The notes under the pieces were generated by a model. That model saw only the letters and a list, made by a program, of their open reading frames with translations, was not told the DNA's origin and made no database searches. DNA of 12,498 bases from JAWXVE01 sp044425575 (GTDB taxonomy: Bacteria; Bacillota; Clostridia; Lachnospirales; Lachnospiraceae). This document shows positions 7,162 through 12,498 of the stretch, one piece after another. Each line of letters begins with the position of its first letter. The first letter of the stretch is position 1. The translations under genes were made by a program, and so were the position numbers. The stretch spans positions 1 to 12,498 of the forward strand of contig JAWXVE010000065.1 in NCBI GenBank assembly GCA_044425575.1. The letters are read 5' to 3'.

Positions 7162-8766
7162 CTAAGAAATCTCAAAGTTTAATGCATTCTTGACAAAAGA
7201 CAAAAAGAGTGGATGTGGTTTGTTCGGTCTACTCTTAAATTCTGGATGGAATTGTACTCCCACTAAGAAATCATTGTTTGGATATTCTACTGCCTCTACT
7301 AACATATCATCTGGAGAAGTTCCAGATATTTTAAGTCCCTTATCTAACATAGCATTGCGGTAGAAATTGTTGAATTCATAACGATGTCTATGTCTTTCAT
7401 GAATTAATTCTTTCTCATAAGAATCATGCATAATGGAATCAGAAGCTACTTTACATGGATAAGTACCAAGGCGCATACTACCACCTTTTAATACAACCTT
7501 CTGCTGTTCTTCCATTAGGTCGATTACTAAATGTTGTGCCTCTGCATTGAATTCTCTTGAATTAGCATCTGAGAAGCCACACATATTTCTAGCAAATTCC
7601 ATTACAATAATCTGCATACCAAGACAGATTCCAAAGAGTGGCACGTTACGCTCTCTTGCATATTCACAGGCCATAATCATTCCCTCTGTTCCACGGTCAC
7701 CAAATCCACCTGGAATCAAGATACCTTGCACACCTCCAAGTACTCCCTGAATGTTTTCTTTTGTAATAGTCTCACTATCAATCCACTCTAGCTCCACCAT
7801 TGCAGAATATTCGTATCCTGCATGATAAAGTGCTTCTACAATAGATAAATAAGCATCATGTAATCTTGTATATTTCCCTACAATGGCAATTGTCACTTTC
7901 CCATCTCTTGCTTTAATCTTAGTGACCATAGTCTCCCACGTAGATAAATCTGGTGCAATAGTGTCTAACTTCAATTCTCTACAGACTACTTTGTCTAGTC
8001 CATTATCATGAAGCATCATAGGTGCTTCGTATAGACAGGGAAGAGTTACGTTCTCAATTACGCAATCCTTCTTTACGTTACAAAAGAGTGCGATCTTATC
8101 CTTAATCTCCTGCTCAATACTTTCATCTGAACGAGTAATAATAATATTTGGTGCAATCCCTAGGGCACGTAATTCTTTCACTGAATGTTGTGCGGGTTTC
8201 GACTTATGCTCTCCCGATGCTTTTAAATATGGCACAAGTGCTACGTGAATAAAGATGCAATTATCACTGCCAATTTCTAGGGAAATCTGGCGAATTGCTT
8301 CTAGGAATGGTTGGCTTTCAATATCACCAATGGTTCCACCAATTTCCGTAATCAGTATATCTGCATTGGTTGTCTTTGCACCTGAATAGATGAATTCCTT
8401 AATCTCATTAGTAATATGAGGAATTACTTGTACCGTTTCCCCCAGATAGCCTCCTGCACGTTCACGACTTAATACATTAAAATATACTTTTCCAGAGGTT
8501 AAATTAGAGAATTTCGTTAAGTTCTCATCTATAAATCGTTCGTAATGTCCTAAATCTAGGTCTGTTTCTGCTCCATCTTCTGTTACAAATACTTCTCCAT
8601 GTTGATAAGGGCTCATAGTTCCCGGGTCAACATTCATATAGGGATCTAACTTCTGTGCTGCAACTTTTAGTCCTCTTAATTTTAATAATCTTCCTAATGA
8701 TGCTGCTGTAATCCCTTTTCCTAAGCCTGATACAACACCACCTGTAACAAATATAAACTTCGTCAT
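7162..8766 (-). CDS. pyrG: CTP synthase
   Basis: CTP synthase aminates UTP to CTP with ATP and glutamine, the last step of de novo pyrimidine nucleotide synthesis. The 534-residue protein is full length. The N-terminal synthetase domain has the P-loop GGVVSGLGKG (9-18), DGAETDLDLGHYERF (64-78) and TEIGGTIGDIESQPF (140-154) with the expected Mg-binding Asp and Glu. The C-terminal class I glutaminase domain has PGGFGDRG (352-359), the nucleophile Cys381 in GICLGMQ, and the His507/Glu509 pair in FHPEF. The start has GAAAGGA (8775-8780) 8 nt upstream. It is the last gene of the glnA-ANTAR-purF-pyrG run, only 15 nt after purF, and its ribosome binding site lies just before that gap ends. UTP, CTP and GTP are known allosteric ligands of the family. 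Confidence 0.98.
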   Translation of the reverse strand: MTKFIFVTGGVVSGLGKGITAASLGRLLKLRGLKVAAQKLDPYMNVDPGTMSPYQHGEVFVTEDGAETDLDLGHYERFIDENLTKFSNLTSGKVYFNVLSRERAGGYLGETVQVIPHITNEIKEFIYSGAKTTNADILITEIGGTIGDIESQPFLEAIRQISLEIGSDNCIFIHVALVPYLKASGEHKSKPAQHSVKELRALGIAPNIIITRSDESIEQEIKDKIALFCNVKKDCVIENVTLPCLYEAPMMLHDNGLDKVVCRELKLDTIAPDLSTWETMVTKIKARDGKVTIAIVGKYTRLHDAYLSIVEALYHAGYEYSAMVELEWIDSETITKENIQGVLGGVQGILIPGGFGDRGTEGMIMACEYARERNVPLFGICLGMQIIVMEFARNMCGFSDANSREFNAEAQHLVIDLMEEQQKVVLKGGSMRLGTYPCKVASDSIMHDSYEKELIHERHRHRYEFNNFYRNAMLDKGLKISGTSPDDMLVEAVEYPNNDFLVGVQFHPEFKSRPNKPHPLFLSFVKNALNFEIS

Positions 8767-8781
8767 GATGATATCCTTTCT

Positions 8782-10212
8782 CTATTGTTCTAAATCACTC
8801 TTCTTTTGCATTGTTGCACCTTGTCCACCTGAAAAGCATTGAGTACAGAAACGCATATCTGATGTACGGCAAGATGTTTTTAATCCTTCTAAACTAATGT
8901 ATCCTAACGTATCTGCACCAATATTCTTACAGATCTCTTCTTCTGTCATTTTATTTGCGATTAGATTCTCTTCTCGATCAATATCTGTTCCATAATGGCA
9001 ACTATAGATAAAAGGTGGAGATGAAATACGCATATGCACTTCGGTTGCGCCTGCTTCTTTCAGACTTCTAACAATTCGCTCACTCGTGGTACCACGAACA
9101 ATGGAATCATCGATTAACACAATTCGTTTTCCCTCCACATTAGTTCTTAGTGGATTGAGCTTAAGTCTTACTGCATTTTCTCGCTGTGCTTGCGTTGGGT
9201 AGATAAAGCTCCGTCCTATATAGCGATTCTTCATAAACCCTGGAACAAGTGGAATTCCACTTTCTAGGCTATACCCAATAGCCGCCTCTAATCCACTATC
9301 TGGTACACCACATACAATATCTGCTTCCACTGGGAATTCTCTTGCAAGAGTTCGTCCCATTTCGCACCTAGCTTCATAAACGGATAATTTATCAATAATG
9401 GAGTCTGGCCTTGCAAAATATACGTATTCAAAAATACATAACCCCGAATTCTCAGCTTTCTTCGTTAATTCAATTCGTTCATACGTAATCTTGCCATCTT
9501 CCATAACAATGACTTCTCCAGGTGCCACATCGCGCAAATATGTGTAACCACAACTGTCAAGACCGCAACTTTCTGATGCTACTGCAAGTCCTCGCTCATT
9601 GTATCCAATGCATAATGGTCGGAATCCGTTAGCATCTCTTACAACGATTAACTTATTATTACCTGTCATAACCACAAGCGAAAAAGCGCCTTCCAATTGC
9701 TTTGCCGCTTCAATTACACCGAATAAGGGGCTGTCATTTTTCATACTGTGATAAGCAATAAGGGACGACACTACTTCACTATCACTTGTAGCCTCAAAGT
9801 GCAACCCACTTTTTAATAATTGCTCTTTTAACGCCTTGGCATTGGTTACATTCCCATTGTGTACCGTTGCTAAGCGACCTGTTAAGTATTCTGTAATAAA
9901 TGGCTGCACATTTTGAATGGTATTATTTCCAGTGGTGGAATAACGATTATGCCCAATGGCTACAGCACCATCATTCAAGTACTCAATATCTGCCTGAGTA
10001 AATACTTCACTTACCAGTCCTTCTGCCTTATGACATAGAATGTGATTGTTCTTCACTACTGCAATTCCAGACCCCTCTTGTCCTCTGTGCTGCATTGCTA
10101 AGAGCGCATTGTATACAATCCCTGCAAGGTAACTAGTATTCTCTTTCATACTTAGCCCAAATACTGCGCATTCCTCATGCAATTTGTCATTCTCATAATT
10201 ATTAATTATCAT
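8782..10212 (-). CDS. purF: Amidophosphoribosyltransferase
   Basis: PurF transfers the amide nitrogen of glutamine to PRPP, the committed step of purine synthesis. The 476-residue protein starts with a 14-residue propeptide that must be removed to expose the N-terminal nucleophile Cys15 (HEECAVFG). The Ntn glutaminase domain contains QHRGQEGSGI (41-50) and GHNRYSTTG (87-95). The phosphoribosyltransferase domain has the PRPP loop VLIDDSIVRGTTS (365-377). Cys259, Cys405, Cys456 and Cys459 match the four [4Fe-4S] ligands of the oxygen-sensitive Bacillus-type enzyme, fitting an anaerobe. Its ATG overlaps the last 11 nt of the ANTAR gene, which suggests translational coupling. The nearest ribosome site, AAGGG, is about 13 nt upstream and therefore weak. 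AMP/GMP feedback is known for the family. No other purine genes are in the window. Confidence 0.97.
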   Translation of the reverse strand: MIINNYENDKLHEECAVFGLSMKENTSYLAGIVYNALLAMQHRGQEGSGIAVVKNNHILCHKAEGLVSEVFTQADIEYLNDGAVAIGHNRYSTTGNNTIQNVQPFITEYLTGRLATVHNGNVTNAKALKEQLLKSGLHFEATSDSEVVSSLIAYHSMKNDSPLFGVIEAAKQLEGAFSLVVMTGNNKLIVVRDANGFRPLCIGYNERGLAVASESCGLDSCGYTYLRDVAPGEVIVMEDGKITYERIELTKKAENSGLCIFEYVYFARPDSIIDKLSVYEARCEMGRTLAREFPVEADIVCGVPDSGLEAAIGYSLESGIPLVPGFMKNRYIGRSFIYPTQAQRENAVRLKLNPLRTNVEGKRIVLIDDSIVRGTTSERIVRSLKEAGATEVHMRISSPPFIYSCHYGTDIDREENLIANKMTEEEICKNIGADTLGYISLEGLKTSCRTSDMRFCTQCFSGGQGATMQKKSDLEQ

Positions 10213-10789
10213 AAGTTTTCAATATCCCTTCTGCTACTGCGCGTTTTGTTATGCGCATATCCATTGCTTGCCTCTCTATATGCTTATGTGCCTCTAATTC
10301 AGTCATGGTTAAATGCGAAATTAAAAGGCATTTTGCTCGATTAATCATACGTATATCTTCTATCTTCTGTATTAACTTCTTATTCTCATTCTGCACACGC
10401 TGCATACGATAATAGGCTACTTGTGTCATTTTCAGGGCATTCCAAAATAAGGTCTTACTAATTGGCTTAGCCACCACCACAATTCCTAACCGTTCTACTT
10501 TACTACAAATTTTATCATACAATTCCGATTTTACCAATAAGATTACTTCACTTAATTCTTGTTCCACTAGATGAAGTGCCAATTCTTCCCCATATTCATC
10601 TGATAGGGGAGCATTAATAATACACAAATCAAATTGTTCTTCTATTAACACTCTTCTTGCTTCACCAGAAGAAGTAACTACTTGTATTCGTCCAACAGGT
10701 AACTGCTCTAGTATTTGTTTTAAAAATGGTATGCTTTTCTCGGAACTAGATATAATTAATGCACTATCCATTGACATATTAATATCCAT
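10202..10789 (-). CDS. NitR-like pseudo-receiver ANTAR antiterminator
   Basis: The protein has a receiver-like domain (about 7-120) and a C-terminal ANTAR domain (about 145-190: INRAKCLLISHLTMTELEAH and QAMDMRITKRAVAEGIL). ANTAR domains bind paired RNA hairpins and prevent termination. The receiver lacks its phosphorylation chemistry: the acidic pair after strand 1 is Ser-Ser (IISSS) and the acceptor Asp is Asn59 (IINAPL). The switch Lys108 (AKP) remains, so control by phosphorylation is unlikely. The position directly after glnA matches clostridial glnA-nitR. The start is uncertain. A GTG at 10828 would give 208 residues but has no ribosome site. ATG at 10789 (195 residues) is chosen, with GGATGAG about 11 nt upstream and AAAGG very close. 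ATGs at 10777 and 10771 are also possible. The last 11 nt overlap purF. Confidence 0.85.
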   Translation of the reverse strand: MDINMSMDSALIISSSEKSIPFLKQILEQLPVGRIQVVTSSGEARRVLIEEQFDLCIINAPLSDEYGEELALHLVEQELSEVILLVKSELYDKICSKVERLGIVVVAKPISKTLFWNALKMTQVAYYRMQRVQNENKKLIQKIEDIRMINRAKCLLISHLTMTELEAHKHIERQAMDMRITKRAVAEGILKTYDN

Positions 10790-10824
10790 GCCTTTCTTCT
10801 CATCCTGCAAACTTTGGGTCGCAG

Positions 10825-10838
10825 ACACAAATTTGCGT
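10825..10838. repeat. Near-palindrome in the glnA-ANTAR gap
   Basis: ACACAAATTTGCGT is a 14-bp palindrome with one mismatched pair. It lies in the 114-nt space between the glnA stop and the preferred ANTAR start, and it covers the alternative GTG start. No convincing promoter or GC-rich terminator was found in this space, so glnA and the regulator are probably cotranscribed. Function unknown. Confidence 0.3.
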
Positions 10839-10903
10839 ATGAAAAATTTTATTTATCACACTAACCATCTATTCATTTCTATACATCTTCCAGATAATAT
10901 ATG

Positions 10904-12166
10904 TCATCTAGTATCCCATTCTCTTCTTGCAACTTGCAAATACTGTTTCAACCCTTGTTCTCCTAGAACTGAACGAACAAAATCTGACTGTGCTGCCTCT
11001 TCTATAGCCTCTAATAAATTCATAGGTAATTTGGCCAGTTGTAACACATCCACTTGAGGTTCTTCTAGAAAATTATCTTGAGTCTGCTGTGGTAAGTCTA
11101 ACTGATTACGAACACCTTCCATTCCTGCATGAATAATGAGTGCAAAGGCAACATAAGGATTCAACATTGGATCTGGAGACCGTAGTTCAAAACGTAATTG
11201 TCCCTTTCTAGAAACTGGTATTGAGATAAGCTGTGCTCTGTTTTGTCTTGACCAAGATACGTATTTTGGTGCTTCAAAACTGCCTAATCGTTCATAGGAA
11301 TTATTAAGTGGATTTAAAAACAACGTAATCTCACGAATATGCTTTAGAATTCCTGCAATAAAGCTTTCAAAATCTTGTTTGCGTTCTTGCATGCTTTTAT
11401 TAGGGAGAAACTCATTTCCTTTTAAGGAAATATGAATATGCATGCCATTTCCGCTTTCTGTCTTAAGAGGTTTTGGTACAAAAGAGGCTGATAGCCCATT
11501 TCTTGCAGATATAGAACTTACTACATTCTTAAAAGTTAGGAAATTATCTGCACTAGAAACAGTATCTGAGAACTTAAAATCGATTTTATTCTGTCCTGGC
11601 CCTTGTTCATGATTGGAAGTCTCAGGGGAAATTTCCATTTCTTCCAAACAGAGACAGATTTCTCTTCGAATATTTTCGCCCTTATCGAGAGGTGCCACAT
11701 CAAAGTAACCACCGCGATCAAGTGGTACTGTAGTGGCATCTCCATTCTCATCTGTCTTAAAAAGGTAAAATTCGCATTCTGTTCCTATCTGACAAGAGTA
11801 GCCTTCCTTCTGAAATGTCTCCACAGTATCTTGCAATAATGTTCTAGCATCGCAGATAAAAGGGGTATGATCTGGATATTGAATAGTACAATAAAATCTT
11901 ACTACACTAGATTGCTGTGGTCTCCAAGGAAGCACACACATGGTATCTGGTTGAGGCACTAATAATAAGTCTGCACGTTCTCCATCCCAAAATCCATCTA
12001 CACCCCATGCATCAAATCGTATTCCTTCTTCAAATGCGCGCAATAACTCACCTGATGTAATGGATATATTCTTCTGTCTGCCTAATAAATCACAAAATGC
12101 AAGTCGTATAAACTTCACATCATTTTCTTCAACAAATTCTAGCACTTCCACAATCGTACGCTTCAT
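10904..12166 (-). CDS. glnA: Glutamine synthetase type I, variant metal site
   Basis: Glutamine synthetase makes glutamine from glutamate, ammonia and ATP. The 420-residue protein is slightly shorter than the usual 440-470. It keeps the N-terminal beta-grasp (VKFIRLAFCDLLGRQK, 17-32), Asp52 for ammonium binding, Glu130 and Glu132 (TECEFYLF), His186-Glu187, His243 (GNGMHIHISL), Arg293, Glu298 in the flap (FEAP), Arg310, and Glu327-Arg329 (FELRSPDP). The exception is Lys194 in PGQNKIDF, where E. coli GS has the metal ligand Glu220. No adenylylation motif like that of enteric GS is apparent. It is first in a run with an ANTAR regulator, purF and pyrG. A strong promoter lies 129 nt upstream; the ribosome site GAAGGG is distant, about 11 nt. 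A paralogue with altered activity, or a regulatory GS, is possible. Confidence 0.92.
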   Translation of the reverse strand: MKRTIVEVLEFVEENDVKFIRLAFCDLLGRQKNISITSGELLRAFEEGIRFDAWGVDGFWDGERADLLLVPQPDTMCVLPWRPQQSSVVRFYCTIQYPDHTPFICDARTLLQDTVETFQKEGYSCQIGTECEFYLFKTDENGDATTVPLDRGGYFDVAPLDKGENIRREICLCLEEMEISPETSNHEQGPGQNKIDFKFSDTVSSADNFLTFKNVVSSISARNGLSASFVPKPLKTESGNGMHIHISLKGNEFLPNKSMQERKQDFESFIAGILKHIREITLFLNPLNNSYERLGSFEAPKYVSWSRQNRAQLISIPVSRKGQLRFELRSPDPMLNPYVAFALIIHAGMEGVRNQLDLPQQTQDNFLEEPQVDVLQLAKLPMNLLEAIEEAAQSDFVRSVLGEQGLKQYLQVARREWDTR

Positions 12167-12230
12167 CTATTTGTAATCCCTTCAACTATTTTAATCAGAA
12201 AACAACTCTAAAAACTCAAAAAGCGTCCAT

Positions 12231-12277
12231 TAGATAACACATAGATTGTCATGTTGTTACTTTCTATCTATTACCTA
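12231..12277 (-). repeat. Imperfect hairpin in the glnA leader RNA
   Basis: In the minus-strand leader TAGGTAATAGATAG (12277-12264) can pair with CTATGTGTTATCTA (12244-12231). Thirteen of 14 positions pair, two as G-U, around a 19-nt loop. It lies about 18 nt after the predicted start of transcription and 65 nt before the glnA ATG. It lacks the paired hexaloops (A at loop position 1, G at 4) expected of a classic ANTAR target, and no U-tailed terminator follows it directly. Confidence 0.4.
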
Positions 12278-12301
12278 ATAAACACTTGGTCTACTGGAAT
12301 A

Positions 12302-12330
12302 ATCGTACAAGATTCACTATTGTTTGTCAA
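12302..12330 (-). promoter_or_regulatory. Sigma-A promoter of the glnA operon
   Basis: On the minus strand a perfect TTGACA (12330-12325), a 17-nt spacer and TACGAT (12307-12302) predict transcription from about 12295 and a leader of roughly 129 nt. The -10 matches 4 of 6 consensus bases. It is the only good promoter seen upstream of the four-gene run. Confidence 0.75.
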
Positions 12331-12406
12331 CCACTTTACTCATATTTAATAGCAATTTTAGATTTTTTATAAAAAAGTGGTTCTTTCCGAAGTTAGTTGG
12401 TTTTCG

Positions 12407-12435
12407 GTGACAATCCATCCTTTTTGTGATATACT
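12407..12435 (+). promoter_or_regulatory. Promoter of the transposase gene
   Basis: GTGACA (12407-12412), 17 nt and TATACT (12430-12435) each match 5 of 6 consensus bases. Transcription would start near 12442, inside the loop of the surrounding inverted repeat and about 20 nt before the ATG. Confidence 0.7.
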
Positions 12436-12458
12436 AAAAAAAACAAAAAGGATGGATT
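12412..12458. repeat. 16-bp inverted repeat around the transposase promoter and ribosome site
   Basis: AATCCATCCTTTTTGT (12412-12427) is the exact reverse complement of ACAAAAAGGATGGATT (12443-12458), with a 15-nt loop holding most of the -10 box. The right arm contains the ribosome binding site AAGGA (12448-12452). RNA started at the local promoter lacks the left arm and leaves that site free. RNA read in from outside contains both arms and would hide it. Confidence 0.85.
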
Positions 12459-12461
12459 ACT

Positions 12462-12498
12462 ATGGATGAATTCATAAAGTTATTAGATGAAAATTTAG
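12462..12498 (+). CDS. Transposase N-terminus (partial, ISL3-like)
   Basis: ATG at 12462-12464 opens a frame for 12 codons, MDEFIKLLDENL, to the right edge. AAGGA lies 9 nt before it, and a promoter and inverted repeat come just before that. The opening residues resemble the start of clostridial ISL3 transposases (M-x-x-F-I-x-L-L-D-x-N-L), but 12 residues are too few for a firm call. The main support is the IS-like terminus upstream. Confidence 0.5.
   Translation, partial: MDEFIKLLDENL

Larger units (their letters stand above)
12379..12498 (+). mobile_element. Left end of an insertion sequence, probably ISL3 family (runs off window)
   Basis: From 12379 the sequence GGTTCTTTCCGAAGTTAGTT resembles ISL3-family termini, which begin GG(C/T)TCTTT. 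It contains a subterminal CCGAA/TTCGG repeat (12387-12391, 12403-12407). A promoter and the first codons of a transposase-like gene follow. ISL3 elements usually make 8-bp target duplications; the 8 bases before the end are AAAAAAGT, but the other end is outside the window. The boundary and family rest on pattern memory without alignment. Confidence 0.55.

Noticed and set aside
10790..10828. GTG start for the ANTAR regulator, giving 208 residues
   Set aside because: No ribosome site precedes the GTG, it falls within a palindrome, and the extra 13 residues lie outside the receiver fold.
10731..11057. Plus-strand open frame opposite the glnA/ANTAR junction
   Set aside because: It is antisense to two well-supported genes, has no recognisable domain or ribosome site, and reads as a shadow frame. 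Similar antisense frames at 2335-2520, 2635-2886, 7547-7750 and 11603-11839 were rejected for the same reason.
12167..12295. Classic two-hairpin ANTAR target or a known riboswitch in the glnA leader
   Set aside because: Every A-N-N-G-N-N candidate loop lacked flanking complementarity, and no recognised riboswitch core was found.
1..12498. CRISPR array, phage genes, toxin-antitoxin or defence system
   Set aside because: No regularly spaced repeats, no phage structural or integrase genes and no recognisable defence domains were found; apart from the IS end the window is ordinary chromosome.

Overview
The window is low-GC DNA from a motile, anaerobic Firmicute, most likely a member of the Lachnospiraceae or a related Clostridia. 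This rests on AGGAGG-type ribosome binding sites, sigma-A promoters with 17-nt spacers, a Clostridia-style chemotaxis receptor, and a glutamine synthetase gene followed directly by an ANTAR regulator, as in clostridial glnA-nitR. The species is inference; I could not search databases.

Left part (1-3920). A long unidentified gene enters from the left edge and ends at 1271. It is followed by a tRNA-Trp(CCA) with a clear promoter and an 18-bp bidirectional terminator. Next come a minus-strand GH4 alpha-galactosidase (melA-like) and a divergent AraC-family regulator, which form a small alpha-galactoside unit with no transporter inside the window. The araC gene converges on a tRNA-Leu(AAG) on the minus strand, with a shared inverted repeat between them.

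Middle (4002-7142). A 660-residue methyl-accepting chemotaxis protein (dCache, HAMP and signalling domain) is divergent from a Ser-rich 277-residue protein whose C-terminal half resembles the flagellar cap protein FliD. The latter has both a sigma-A and a good sigma-28/SigD-type promoter, so this block belongs to motility and chemotaxis. A 21-bp bidirectional hairpin closes it.

Right part (7162-12330). Four minus-strand genes, glnA, ANTAR regulator, purF and pyrG, look like one operon read from a TTGACA promoter at 12302-12330. Glutamine synthetase makes glutamine, and PurF and CTP synthase each consume it, so nitrogen assimilation is tied to purine and pyrimidine synthesis. The glutamine synthetase has Lys194 where E. 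coli has the metal ligand Glu220. The receiver domain of the regulator has lost its phosphorylation residues.

Right edge (about 12379-12498). The left end of an insertion sequence, probably ISL3 family, begins here. The first codons of its transposase sit behind a 16-bp inverted repeat. The repeat encloses the -10 box and would hide the ribosome binding site in any transcript coming from outside the element.
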